Part shown: positions 28,825 through 38,175 of the stretch, piece by piece | How the letters are laid out: each line of letters opens with the position of its first letter | Position numbering within the stretch: position 1 is the first letter of the stretch | DNA from: Phycisphaerales bacterium UBA2218 | GTDB taxonomy: Bacteria; Planctomycetota; Phycisphaerae; Sedimentisphaerales; Anaerobacaceae | Assembly (NCBI GenBank): GCA_002327785.1 | Contig: DCUI01000107.1 | Coordinates: 69,918 to 133,917 of the forward strand | Length of the DNA: 64,000 nucleotides | Reading direction: 5' to 3' | Notes under the pieces: generated by a model | What the model was told of the DNA's origin: nothing | Databases searched by the model: none | What the model saw: the letters and a program-made list of their open reading frames with translations, nothing else | Program-made: the position numbers and the translations under genes

Positions 28825-29631
28825 ATGAAAACCTACCAAGACGTGTTTTCCGATCTCAGACGCCAGGGCCGAGCCGCTCTGATCCCCTTCTTCGTGATCG
28901 GCGACCCTGACTATGACACCAGCTTGGCCATCGTGAAGGCCGCGATGGATGGCGGCGCGGATGTGCTCGAACTGGGCATCCCCTTCTCCGACCCGATCGC
29001 CGACGGCCCCACGATCCAGAAAGCCGACGTGCGGGCGATGCGCAGCGGCATGAATACCGCCAAGGCCTGTGAGTTCATCCGCGAAATCAAGAGCCATAAG
29101 GATATTCCTATCGGCCTGCTGATGTACTGCAATCTCATCCAGCAATACGGAGTCGAGAGGTTCTTCAAGGACTTCCATAAGGCGGGAGTCACCAGCGTCC
29201 TGGTCGCGGACCTGAGCATCGACGACGCCGACGAGATCGCAGGACCGGCCGAAGCTGCCGGCCTCGATACGGTGTTCATGGTCACGCCGAACACCGACCC
29301 GGATCGAATGAAACGAATCACCGACAGGACGACGGGATTTGTCTACACGGTTTCCCTACTGGGGGTTACGGGCAGCCGGGAGACCCTTTCCGGCACGGTG
29401 GAGGGGCTGATCCACCGGCTCAAGGGCTTGACGGATGTGCCCATTTGCGTCGGGTTCGGCGTCAGCAAGCCCGAGCACGCCCGGGCCATCGCGGATAGTG
29501 GCGCCGACGGCGTGATTATCGGGTCCAGGCTTGTGGCCATGATCGAAAGCAACCTCGACAGGCCGCAGCAGGCCATTGAGGAGATCACGCACTTTCTGAC
29601 CGAGGTCAAGAACTCGCTCTCCGTAAGGTGA
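28825..29631 (+). CDS. trpA: Tryptophan synthase alpha chain
   Basis: Cleaves indole-3-glycerol phosphate to indole, which is channelled to TrpB. It is 268 residues from ATG 28825, with GGAG eight bases upstream; the longer ORF from 28741 adds a non-conserved leader and overlaps trpB. The catalytic Glu49 and Asp60 are in ELGIPFSDPIADGPTIQ, at exactly the E. coli numbers. YTVSLLGVTGSR and the GFGVSKPEHA phosphate loop are intact. It is the last gene of the trp operon, so indole-glycerol phosphate must come from a trpC outside it. Confidence 0.97.
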   Translation: MKTYQDVFSDLRRQGRAALIPFFVIGDPDYDTSLAIVKAAMDGGADVLELGIPFSDPIADGPTIQKADVRAMRSGMNTAKACEFIREIKSHKDIPIGLLMYCNLIQQYGVERFFKDFHKAGVTSVLVADLSIDDADEIAGPAEAAGLDTVFMVTPNTDPDRMKRITDRTTGFVYTVSLLGVTGSRETLSGTVEGLIHRLKGLTDVPICVGFGVSKPEHARAIADSGADGVIIGSRLVAMIESNLDRPQQAIEEITHFLTEVKNSLSVR

Positions 29632-29794
29632 GCGCCCCGCACGAATCACCGAACTTCCTATGGCCTACGAGAGTAAGAATGGGTACACTGACCCGCCAGG
29701 CTCCAGGGCACAGTTTCATCTCTACCCGGTTTCGGGCATCCTGACCCCGGCGGACCAGAGCAAGACGAACATTCAGTTTTGAGAGGACAACGAA

Positions 29795-30739
29795 ATGAAC
29801 AGGACTGTCATTTCTCTTGGCATATCATATATGATGCTCGCACTGGCCTCGGCAGGGCTTGGTCAGACGCCGGCACAGGAACGGCCCGGGCGACGTCCGA
29901 ATCCTGCAAATGCAACAGCCGCCGACGCAACAGGGGCAGAACAAGCCATCACGCAGAGGCAACAGCACCAGAGACTCCAACAGCAGATCGATGAACTGAA
30001 AGCCGCCCACCAGGACCTGATCGCCCAGTTGCGGGCCGTCCATCAGACGGCGGTCAAAGAAAAAGCCGCTGAGACCGCCGCACAGGTCGAAGCGTTGATC
30101 GGCAAGCGGCAGGAGGCATTCCAGAACGCACTGGTAAAACTCGAACAACAACAACTCCAGTTGCAGCGGGCCGGCCGGGAGCGGCCGCAGCGTACCGGTA
30201 ACGCCGGACAGCCTCGCGGCAAGCGGGCGCCGGAATTCGAGATGAGCAGCTTCGATGGGAGAACCATCAAGTTGTCGGACTACAAGGGCCGCATCGTAGT
30301 CCTCGAATGGGTCAATCCCGAATGTCCCTTCTCCCGGTATCACTACGAGACCCTCCACACCATGGCGGATTTGGCGACGAAGCACCGGGACAAGAAAGTC
30401 GTTTGGCTGGCCGTCAACAGCACGAGCCATACGACGGTTGAAGCCAACCGGGACTTTGCCAAGAAGCACAAGCTGCCCTATCCGATCCTGGACGACAGGT
30501 CCGGCCAGGTCGGCAGGAAATACGGCGCCCGAACGACGCCCCACATGTTCATCATCGATACAGACGGCGTGATCGCCTATGAGGGAGCCATCGACAATGC
30601 CCCGCTCGGCAAACAGGAGGCGGGCGCCGGCCCGGTCAACCACGTGGACAAAGCGCTGACTGAGTTATTGGCGGGCCAGAAGGTAAGCATGCCCAATACG
30701 CCGCCCTACGGCTGTACGGTAAAATACGCCCAGCCGTAG
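29795..30739 (+). CDS. Secreted thioredoxin-fold (redoxin) protein with coiled coil
   Basis: A 314-residue exported protein. A Sec signal spans about residues 1-23 (ISYMMLALASAGLGQT). A Gln-rich coiled-coil region spans about 50-125. A redoxin/AhpC-TSA domain follows from about 148: KRAPEFEMSSFDGRTIKLSDYKG, VLEWVNPECPFSRYHYE and the cis-Pro loop ARTTPHMFIID. Only one Cys is present in the active-site loop (ECPF, not CxxC), so a peroxiredoxin-like or reductase role with the C-terminal Cys in YGCTVKY as partner is possible. The target is unknown. ATG 29795 follows AGAGGA. Confidence 0.85.
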   Translation: MNRTVISLGISYMMLALASAGLGQTPAQERPGRRPNPANATAADATGAEQAITQRQQHQRLQQQIDELKAAHQDLIAQLRAVHQTAVKEKAAETAAQVEALIGKRQEAFQNALVKLEQQQLQLQRAGRERPQRTGNAGQPRGKRAPEFEMSSFDGRTIKLSDYKGRIVVLEWVNPECPFSRYHYETLHTMADLATKHRDKKVVWLAVNSTSHTTVEANRDFAKKHKLPYPILDDRSGQVGRKYGARTTPHMFIIDTDGVIAYEGAIDNAPLGKQEAGAGPVNHVDKALTELLAGQKVSMPNTPPYGCTVKYAQP

Positions 30740-30784
30740 TCTGACACGGGGGGCATGGAACTCCGCATATTGCGATGAGCCCGG

Positions 30785-30841
30785 GGCTCTCTCTTGCCGG
30801 CAAGTTTCCACAGAATAGGAACTTGCTGGCGGGAGAGAGCC
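30785..30841 (+). terminator. Long hairpin, probable terminator of the redoxin gene
   Basis: Bases 30785-30809 (GGCTCTCTCTTGCCGGCAAG and on) pair with 30818-30841 over 24 bp with three G-U pairs, one bulge and an 8-nt loop. A weak T-rich stretch (TTTGCTATT) follows. It starts 45 bp after the redoxin stop and ends about 90 bp before the next start. A terminator is likely; an mRNA-stability element is the alternative. Confidence 0.55.
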
Positions 30842-30930
30842 TTTGCTATTACAATACTGCCGTCGGCAAGTGCAGTCCCGCTGCGATCGGGCGGGTAGTA
30901 ACGACTCATGGAATAGGGAGGTAGAGAATA

Positions 30931-33027
30931 ATGAAGACCATCGAACGAAACGCCACGCGGTTCCTTTACCTGCTGATCGGTCTGTGTCTTGTGTTGTCCG
31001 CGGCGCAACCTGTCGCTGCACAGAAATTGACTTATATCGATCTGGTCAATCGCCTGACGAATCTGGAGTATCCGGCCACGCTGCCCGCACCGGGCGAGCA
31101 GTGCGCCCAACAGTCGAGTTGGGACCGCGCCAGCAAGTACGACGAAGCCACAGGCAAGTACGTGCGATGGGACGCCAATGGCGATGGGAACGGCATCATC
31201 CGCAAGGAAGGCAACACCCTCGTCTTCGCCGAGATCGAGGGCCCGGCCGTCATCTGGCGGACCTGGTCGGCCCTGGCGAAAGAAGGCCACGTGAAGATCT
31301 ATCTCGACGGCCAGGCCGAACCGGCGGTGGACCTGCCCTTCATCGGCTACTTCAATTGCCAGAACGAGCCGTTCATCTACCCGGCCCTCGTGCACGAGGC
31401 CGCCAGAGGGCAGAACTGCTATGTCCCCATTCCCTTCCAGAAATCCTGCAAGATCACCGCCGAGGGCGACTGGGGGGCCTACTACCACTTCACCTACACG
31501 ACCTATCCCAAGGGAACCATCCTGCCGACCTTCACGCGAGAGCTGTCGGAAGAGGAGAAGCACGCTCTGGAGCGAACCAACGCAATCCTGTCCCGGCGCG
31601 GCGGCGGGCGGCAGGTCAGACGCAGAGGGCAGGAAAGGCAGGACAGACAGGTGACGATCCCACCGGGCAAGACGGTCACGGTCTTGCAGCTTGACGGCGA
31701 ACAAGCGATTACCGGCATTGACGCAAGCCTGGACCTGCCCGCGTCGCCGGATGATCGGGACATCCTCCGCGAGCTGACCTTGCATATCTACTGGGACGGC
31801 GAATCGCAGCCCAGCGTATGGGCCCCGCTGGGCGACTTCTTCGGCACAGCCCCCGGCGTGAACAAGTACGAGTCCTTCCCCCTGGGAATGACCGATGCGG
31901 GGTTTTACTGCCGCTGGTATATGCCCTTTGAGCGAGGAGCCCAGATCAAAGTCACCAACGATGGGGACAAGGAACGTTCGATCGAGTTTACCATCAGCCA
32001 CGCTCCGCTGTCGAAACCCATCGAGACCCTGGGTCGATTCCATGCGAAGTGGCATCGGGACGCCTTCCTGCCGGACGACCCGGAGCGACGAAAGATCGAC
32101 TGGACCATGCTTAAGACCACGGGCCGGGGCCGCTTCTGCGGCGTGATGCTGCACGTCTGGAACCCTCGCGGCGGCTGGTGGGGCGAGGGCGATGAGAAAT
32201 TCTTCGTCGATGGTGAGAAGTTCCCCTCCACCTTCGGCACCGGCTCCGAGGACTACTTCGGCTACGCATGGTGCAATCCCACGCTGTTCGAGAATTGCTA
32301 TCATAACCAGACGATCAGCATGAACAACAAGGGCCACATCTCGGTCAACCGCTGGCACCTCACGGACAACGTGCCGTTCCAGAAGTCCTTCGAGGCGGCC
32401 ATCGAGAAGTACTACCCGAACACCAAGCCCACGCTGTACGCCGCGACAAGCTACTGGTATCAGGCCGCCGGACAGCGAGATCCCTATGGGCCCGTGCCGG
32501 TCGATCAGCGCAAAGGCTACTGGGGCGAAGTAGAGATGTTCAAGGTCAAGGGCGCTCTGGAAGGCGAAGACCTGGCGATCCTCTCGAAGACCGGAGGCAA
32601 CACCACAGTTCAGGACATGTCCGGCTACAGCGAGGGCTGGAGTAATGAGGCGCACCTCTGGTGGACCGACGCCAAGCCCGGCAACGTGCTCGAACTGGCC
32701 GTGCCGGTGGCAAAAGCCGGAAGCTACCGGCTCAAGATGCAGCTCACCAAGGCGATCGACTACGGCATCGTGCAGCTCTACCTCGACGGCAAGAAGCTCG
32801 GCGACCCGATCGACCTGTTCAACGACGGCGTCATCGCCACGGGCGCCCTCGACATGGGCACGCACGACCTGAGCCAGGGCCGGCACACGCTGAAGGTCGA
32901 GATCATCGGCGCCAACGACAAGGCCGTCAAGAGCTACATGTTCGGCCTGGACTACGTGAAGCTCGAGAGCACAGCATCAAGCAAGGAGAGCCCCAACGCC
33001 CCGCCGCGCGTTGGGGGTTCCTTTTAA
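30931..33027 (+). CDS. Secreted DUF2961/GH172-like glycosidase
   Basis: A 698-residue exported protein with a Sec signal in about residues 1-30 (LYLLIGLCLVLSAAQPVAAQ). The DUF2961 fold, assigned to glycoside hydrolase family GH172 (fructofuranose and D-arabinofuranose-acting enzymes), is supported by WDANGDGNGIIRKEG, EIEGPAVIWRTW, DLPFIGYF and the signature FPSTFGTGSEDYFGYAWCNP, whose Glu is a likely catalytic residue. An Arg-rich insert at about 222-242 is unusual. The last ~140 residues form a beta-sandwich domain that may bind carbohydrate. Substrate is not deducible. It overlaps the next gene by 17 bp. Confidence 0.82.
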   Translation: MKTIERNATRFLYLLIGLCLVLSAAQPVAAQKLTYIDLVNRLTNLEYPATLPAPGEQCAQQSSWDRASKYDEATGKYVRWDANGDGNGIIRKEGNTLVFAEIEGPAVIWRTWSALAKEGHVKIYLDGQAEPAVDLPFIGYFNCQNEPFIYPALVHEAARGQNCYVPIPFQKSCKITAEGDWGAYYHFTYTTYPKGTILPTFTRELSEEEKHALERTNAILSRRGGGRQVRRRGQERQDRQVTIPPGKTVTVLQLDGEQAITGIDASLDLPASPDDRDILRELTLHIYWDGESQPSVWAPLGDFFGTAPGVNKYESFPLGMTDAGFYCRWYMPFERGAQIKVTNDGDKERSIEFTISHAPLSKPIETLGRFHAKWHRDAFLPDDPERRKIDWTMLKTTGRGRFCGVMLHVWNPRGGWWGEGDEKFFVDGEKFPSTFGTGSEDYFGYAWCNPTLFENCYHNQTISMNNKGHISVNRWHLTDNVPFQKSFEAAIEKYYPNTKPTLYAATSYWYQAAGQRDPYGPVPVDQRKGYWGEVEMFKVKGALEGEDLAILSKTGGNTTVQDMSGYSEGWSNEAHLWWTDAKPGNVLELAVPVAKAGSYRLKMQLTKAIDYGIVQLYLDGKKLGDPIDLFNDGVIATGALDMGTHDLSQGRHTLKVEIIGANDKAVKSYMFGLDYVKLESTASSKESPNAPPRVGGSF

Positions 33028-34279
33028 CCTGCCGGAGGACCCGGACTACACCATCCTGGATTCCGCGAGGGACTCCATTCGCTTCACCGTGGAACGAACG
33101 CTGATCGAGTACAACGGCAACCTGTGCTGCAAGTCCAGCTTCGTGGACAAAGACGGCAATGTCATGGGCTGGCACGACTTCGGCAATCTCGAAGGCCCCG
33201 GCTGGGCGGCCAATGCCGTCGGCGGGGCCTATGAGCTTTACGCCTTCGGCCTGTATGAAAAGGACCCGACACTCCGGGAAAAAGCCCTGCGACTGCTGGA
33301 TCACGTGCTGAAGGATGGCTTCATCGACTACGACACCGGTTTCATCACAGGCTACCGCGAGACGACGACGAACCAGTTCTGCCTCAATTATCAGCACAAG
33401 AGCAACTGGTTCTGCCCCGGCTCGATGGCCAAGATCGCCTATCAATTGTTGATCTTCAGCGACCTCCTGGATGAGCCTCGCAAAAGCGCCATGCGGGAAG
33501 TGGCCCTCAAGACAGCCGACTGGATCCATCGAAATATCCGCCCCACGTCGAACGACTGGTATCCAAGGCGGTGCAAACCCGACGGCCAGCACTATCCACA
33601 GAACGCTTACGGCGACGGCGACATTCTCTTCGAGAAGAGCGGCGATGGGCTCTTCATTATCCAGCTCAACACCGCACTCACACAGCGGGGACTCGTCGAC
33701 TTCCGTGAGGCGATCCGCCGGAGTGTGAAGGTCTTTATGGATGCCGGTGGGTTCTTCGGCAGCATCAATCACGATACCTACGACGAGCACGAGAGCGTCG
33801 CCTATTCCGTCGCGTTCCGCACGCTGCGCCAGGTGGCCAAGCTGCTGAACGATGACCGCGTGCGAGCCTTCGCCTACGACAGGTGCCTCGCGGGCCTCGA
33901 TCAGTTCAAAATGACCGAAGACAGAAACGGCGTCCAGACCAGGGGCCTGCTCTACATGGAAAAGAGTTGGGACACCGCATATCTCTGGGAGAACGCCGAG
34001 GCGGCACTGGCCTATTTCGAGGCCTACGAGGACACCGGCACCGAGCAGTACAAGCAGGACGGCCTGACCATTCTGCGGGCCATAGCGAAACATCATCAGC
34101 GGGATACGGGATTCCTCACCGAGGGCGTGGACTGGAACAACCACGTCGGCAAGCAGCACCATTTTGAGGAGGCTGAATTCGGGGACATCAAATACACCGA
34201 GCCGCTCCTGAACAACCTACACATCGTCGAGCCGACCCTGCTGGCGATCCGGCTGGGCATTGCCGAAGGCAACAAGTGA
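33011..34279 (+). CDS. Six-hairpin glycosidase-like protein, family not identified
   Basis: A 422-residue cytoplasmic-looking protein without signal peptide, probably an alpha/alpha toroid. The start is uncertain: TTG 33011 lies inside the end of the DUF2961 gene and its nearest AAGGAGA is about 20 bp away, so translation may depend on coupling. Regular helix pairs fill the protein, with WHDFGNLEGPGWAANAVGG, NWFCPGSMAKIAYQLL, WENAEAALAYFEAY and HHFEEAEFGD. Aromatic and acidic residues at helix ends are typical of sugar-processing six-hairpin enzymes. The overlap with a GH172-like gene suggests the two act on one substrate. Confidence 0.55.
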   Translation: MGVPFNLPEDPDYTILDSARDSIRFTVERTLIEYNGNLCCKSSFVDKDGNVMGWHDFGNLEGPGWAANAVGGAYELYAFGLYEKDPTLREKALRLLDHVLKDGFIDYDTGFITGYRETTTNQFCLNYQHKSNWFCPGSMAKIAYQLLIFSDLLDEPRKSAMREVALKTADWIHRNIRPTSNDWYPRRCKPDGQHYPQNAYGDGDILFEKSGDGLFIIQLNTALTQRGLVDFREAIRRSVKVFMDAGGFFGSINHDTYDEHESVAYSVAFRTLRQVAKLLNDDRVRAFAYDRCLAGLDQFKMTEDRNGVQTRGLLYMEKSWDTAYLWENAEAALAYFEAYEDTGTEQYKQDGLTILRAIAKHHQRDTGFLTEGVDWNNHVGKQHHFEEAEFGDIKYTEPLLNNLHIVEPTLLAIRLGIAEGNK

Positions 34280-34328
34280 ACACCGCGGCTATCCGATCAC
34301 GGAAACCCCTTTTGATGCGGAGTCAAAG

Positions 34329-37300
34329 ATGAGAGAACATAGGACGATTCAGGTCGTTGCAATCGTTTGTACGATGGCGTTGTGGAACAGTCTCCTTGCG
34401 GCCGGACAGGAGGCAGCGACGATATCTCACCTTGTGCCGGCAGATAAAGGTCTGCCCCAGGATTTTACGGATAGGCTGCTCCAGCGAGGCGAGCGGGCCG
34501 TATACTCGGGCGAAGAGCTTGAGACCATCGGCATGCCCGTCGGCGGCATTGCGACGGGGCAACTGTACCTGCGCGGCGACGGGACGCCCGGACTCTGGCA
34601 CATCTTCAACAAGCACATCTTCAGTGGCTACGGCCGGGACAATTACCGTACGTACCGACCGGACTCGCCCGTCGATTCCGGGTTCGCGGTCGTGATCGAA
34701 TCCGAGGGCAAGACCACGACGCGGCCGCTGGACAAAGACTTCGGCCGGGTCGAATTCGCCGGCGAGTACCCCATCGGCCTGGTCCGCTACAAGGCGGGCG
34801 ACTTCCCGATCCAGGCCCAGATGGAGGCGTTCTCACCGTTCATCCCGCTAAACGCAAAGGACTCCGCGCTGCCGGCGACGGTCTTTCACATCACGCTCCG
34901 GAACGCCTCCGACCAGGCGCAGAAGGTCAGCGTCCTGAGCTGGCTTCAGAACGCCGTGTGTTTCGACTCCGCCAAGGCCATCCATGCGCTGCGACACAGC
35001 CGGATCGTGCAGGACGGCAATCGCACACTGATCACCCACACCGCCCGGGAAGCCCCGAAGACACAAGTGGCGGCCCCCCGCCCGAAGATCGTCCTCAATG
35101 ACTTCGAGGGCAAGGACTACGGCAATTGGAAGGTGACCGGCGAGGCGTTCGGCACGCGTCCGGCTCATGGCACCCTCGCCAACCAGCAGCGTGTCAGCGG
35201 CTTCCTCGGTGAGGGCCTGGTCAACACCTACCTGGGCGGCGACCGGCCCCACGGAACGCTCACCTCCCCCGCTTTCGAGGTCTCCCGCAAGTACATCAAC
35301 TTCCTCATCGGCGGCGGCAGCCACGCGGATCAGACCTGCATCAATCTGCTCGTCGAGGACAAGGTCGTGCGAACCGCCACGGGCAAGGATAATGAGAAGC
35401 TCGAATGGTACTTCTGGAACGTCGAGGACCTGCAAGGCAAGACTGCGACGATCCAGATCGTCGACCGCAACTCCGGCGGCTGGGGACATATCAACATCGA
35501 CCAGATTGAGCTGGCGGATGAGCCGTACCAGGCGGACATGGGTCCATTCGACAAGCTGCCGGACAATGGCTCGCTCGTGCTGGCCATGGAGGAAGAGACA
35601 AGCACTCTCCAACAGACCCAGGAAGTCCTCAAGTCCGCCAGCGACTGGTCCAAGGGGCTTTTTGCCGCCCAGGAAGCAACCTATTCCGCCAATGAGAAAC
35701 GCAGCATGGCAGCGGCCACAAAGCCCGTGGAGCTTGCCCCAGACGCCGAGCGCACATTCACCTTCGTCCTTACATGGTTCTTCCCGAACCATCCGCAGGG
35801 ACATGAGTACGCGAACCGGTTCAAGAATGCCGCTGGCGTGGCCCACTACGTTCTCGATAACCACGACCGGCTGACCAGCGACACCAGGAAGTGGCACCAG
35901 ACCTTCTATGAGGACAGCACCCTTCCCCGCTGGCTGCTGTTCCGGCTGCACTCGACCGTGAGCAACCTCGCGACGGGCACGTGCCAATGGTGGCAGAGCG
36001 GCCGATTCTGGGCGTGGGAAGGCGTCGGCTGCTGCGAAGGGACCTGCACGCACGTCTGGAATTATGCCCACGCACCGGCCCGATTGTTCCCGGAGCTGGA
36101 GCGGAGCGCCCGTGAGATGCAGGACTTCGGCGAGGGCTTCGATCCCGAACGCGGCTTGGTCGGCTTCCGGAGCAACCGGGCCTATGCGGCGGACGGACAG
36201 TGCGGCACCATCCTGAAAGCCTATCGCGAGCACCTTTGCTCGGCGGACGATGCGTTCCTGCGGCGAAACTGGCCCAGGATCAGGAAGGCATTGGAATTCT
36301 CGATCACCCAGGACGGCAATGACGACGGCCTGATCGAGAACAGCCAGCACAACACCTACGACATCAACTTCGAGGGCCCAAACACATTCGTCGGCTCGCT
36401 CTATCTGGCCGCTCTGCGGGCAGGCGAGGAGATGGCCAAGGAGATGGGCGACGCCGAGTTCGCCCAGCGATGCCGCCGGATCTTCGAAAGCGGCAACCGG
36501 CTCAGCGTCGAGCGGCTGTGGGACGGTGAATACTTCATCCAAATCGTCGATCTCCAGAAGTATCCAAAGCACCAGTATGAAAAAGGGTGCCTCTCGGACC
36601 AGCTCTTCGGTCAAGGCTGGGCCCATCAGCTCTCGCTCGGCTACATCTACCCGCCGAGAAACGTGAAGCAGGCCCTGAAATCGGTTTGGACGTACAACTT
36701 CGCACCCGACGTGGGCCCGCAAAACGAGGTGCATCCGCCGGACCGGTGGTTTGCCCTGCCCGGCGAGCCGGGTTTGTTCACCTGCACGTGGCCCAAGAGT
36801 CCCTATATCAAAGAGGGCGTGTTGTACCGGGAGGAGGTCTGGACCGGGATCGAGTACCAGGTGGCCGGCCACATGGTCTGGGAAGATATGCTCCCGGAGG
36901 CCCTCGCCATTTGCCATGCGGTTGAGCAACGATACCATCCCGCCAAGCACAATCCGTTCAACGAGGTCGAGTGCGGCGACCACTACGCCCGTGCAATGGC
37001 CAGTTGGGGCGTCTATACCGCCCTGTCGGGTTTTGAGTACCACGGCCCCAAAAGACATATCGGCTTCGCCCCGCGCGTCGCGCCCGATGATTTCCAGGCC
37101 GCATTCACCGCCGCCGAAGGGTGGGGTTCGTTCGCCCAGACCCGCACACAGGATGTACAAAGAGAGCAGATCGAGGTGCGCTGGGGCCAGCTGACACTGA
37201 AGACCCTCACGTTCCATGTCCCCAGGGAATGGAAGGCCGTGGACACGACCGTCCGGCTGGACGGCAGACTCCTCGACCATGAGACCCGATTGGGCGTCGC

Positions 37301-37382
37301 CCACATGGACATGGAGTTGGACGACAACGTGGAGGTCCCCGAGGGCCATACGCTACAAGTCGAGGTCCGACGAAAAGACTGA
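34329..37382 (+). CDS. Secreted GH116-type glycosidase
   Basis: A 1017-residue exported protein, related to the bile-acid beta-glucosidase (GBA2) family. ATG 34329 is chosen because GGAG lies six bases before and the product begins with a signal peptide (MREHRTIQVVAIVCTMALWN). The N-terminal domain has IGMPVGGIATGQLYLRGDG, EAFSPFIPLN and SALPATVFHITLRN. A carbohydrate-binding-like insert sits near residues 240-390. The (alpha/alpha)6 catalytic domain follows, with GQCGTILKAYRE and SQHNTYDINFEGPNTFVGS, where Asp is expected to be the acid/base. The substrate is probably a beta-linked gluco- or xylo-glycan; this is inference. Confidence 0.85.
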   Translation: MREHRTIQVVAIVCTMALWNSLLAAGQEAATISHLVPADKGLPQDFTDRLLQRGERAVYSGEELETIGMPVGGIATGQLYLRGDGTPGLWHIFNKHIFSGYGRDNYRTYRPDSPVDSGFAVVIESEGKTTTRPLDKDFGRVEFAGEYPIGLVRYKAGDFPIQAQMEAFSPFIPLNAKDSALPATVFHITLRNASDQAQKVSVLSWLQNAVCFDSAKAIHALRHSRIVQDGNRTLITHTAREAPKTQVAAPRPKIVLNDFEGKDYGNWKVTGEAFGTRPAHGTLANQQRVSGFLGEGLVNTYLGGDRPHGTLTSPAFEVSRKYINFLIGGGSHADQTCINLLVEDKVVRTATGKDNEKLEWYFWNVEDLQGKTATIQIVDRNSGGWGHINIDQIELADEPYQADMGPFDKLPDNGSLVLAMEEETSTLQQTQEVLKSASDWSKGLFAAQEATYSANEKRSMAAATKPVELAPDAERTFTFVLTWFFPNHPQGHEYANRFKNAAGVAHYVLDNHDRLTSDTRKWHQTFYEDSTLPRWLLFRLHSTVSNLATGTCQWWQSGRFWAWEGVGCCEGTCTHVWNYAHAPARLFPELERSAREMQDFGEGFDPERGLVGFRSNRAYAADGQCGTILKAYREHLCSADDAFLRRNWPRIRKALEFSITQDGNDDGLIENSQHNTYDINFEGPNTFVGSLYLAALRAGEEMAKEMGDAEFAQRCRRIFESGNRLSVERLWDGEYFIQIVDLQKYPKHQYEKGCLSDQLFGQGWAHQLSLGYIYPPRNVKQALKSVWTYNFAPDVGPQNEVHPPDRWFALPGEPGLFTCTWPKSPYIKEGVLYREEVWTGIEYQVAGHMVWEDMLPEALAICHAVEQRYHPAKHNPFNEVECGDHYARAMASWGVYTALSGFEYHGPKRHIGFAPRVAPDDFQAAFTAAEGWGSFAQTRTQDVQREQIEVRWGQLTLKTLTFHVPREWKAVDTTVRLDGRLLDHETRLGVAHMDMELDDNVEVPEGHTLQVEVRRKD

Positions 37383-37406
37383 TCCTGCTTCTATGGAGAG
37401 AACACC

Positions 37407-37976
37407 GTGCTACGAGACCTTATCATCAGCAACAGGAGCTGCCGCCGGTTTCATCAGGAGTTCGCCGTCGACCGGCGGATGCTCGAAGAGCTGGTCGAGC
37501 TGGCGAGGTACTCGGCCTCGGCCGCCAATCTCCAGCCGCTCAAGTACATCCTCTCTGACGAGCCCACAAGGAATGCAGCGATTTTCGCCACTCTGGCGTG
37601 GGCCGGGTACCTGAAGGACTGGCCGGGCCCCCCGGAGGGGGAAAGACCCTCCGCCTATATCGTCATCGTCGGCGATACGGAAATCAACAACACCTTCGGC
37701 TGCGACCACGGGATCGCCGCCCAGAGTATTCTTCTCGGGGCTCGCGAGAAAGGGCTCGCCGGCTGCATGATCGGCCTGATCAAGCGCGAGGAATTACGCA
37801 AGTCCCTGGACATCCCGGCCCGTTATGAGATCCTGCTCGTTGTCGCGTTGGGCAAGCCGAAGGAGCAGGTGGCCATGGAGGAGGTCGGCCCGGGCGGGAG
37901 CATCAAGTATTGGCGCGACAACGCCGGCGTCCACCACGTGCCTAAGCGGCCGCTCAGCGAATTGATTCTCGCCTGA
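37407..37976 (+). CDS. Nitroreductase family protein
   Basis: A 189-residue FMN-dependent oxidoreductase-like protein starting at GTG 37407. The N-terminus ISNRSCRRFHQEFAVDRRMLEELVELARYSASAANLQP is the FMN-phosphate-binding region of the family (R-S-x-R and the S-A-S-x-x-N-x-Q motif). GCDHGIAAQSILLGAREKGLAGCMIG is the second conserved block, and VVALGKPKEQ closes the domain. The natural substrate is unknown. It is 25 bp after the GH116 gene, on the same strand, perhaps co-transcribed. Confidence 0.88.
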   Translation: MLRDLIISNRSCRRFHQEFAVDRRMLEELVELARYSASAANLQPLKYILSDEPTRNAAIFATLAWAGYLKDWPGPPEGERPSAYIVIVGDTEINNTFGCDHGIAAQSILLGAREKGLAGCMIGLIKREELRKSLDIPARYEILLVVALGKPKEQVAMEEVGPGGSIKYWRDNAGVHHVPKRPLSELILA

Positions 37977-38175
37977 CGAGATGAGGAGGCCGCATACGCC
38001 GCGACTTGTGAATTGCGGATTGACGTGTGGCTCGCCGCCGCATACGATCTGCTCCATCAGGAGATGGTGTGTACGTTTCGCGCCGCGGCGCCCCATCCGT
38101 ATCTCGTAGACCGGATGTGGAATGTACGAGGCGAAATACCGAATCGTAGAGAGTGAATCCTCAGGAGGCAGCGAA

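Noticed and set aside
30706..32886. A 726-codon minus-strand frame
   Set aside because: It is antisense to the DUF2961/GH172-like gene, which has a signal peptide and family motifs; the frame arises from high GC at third positions.
34848..37349. An 833-codon minus-strand frame
   Set aside because: Antisense to the GH116 gene; its translation has no known motif.
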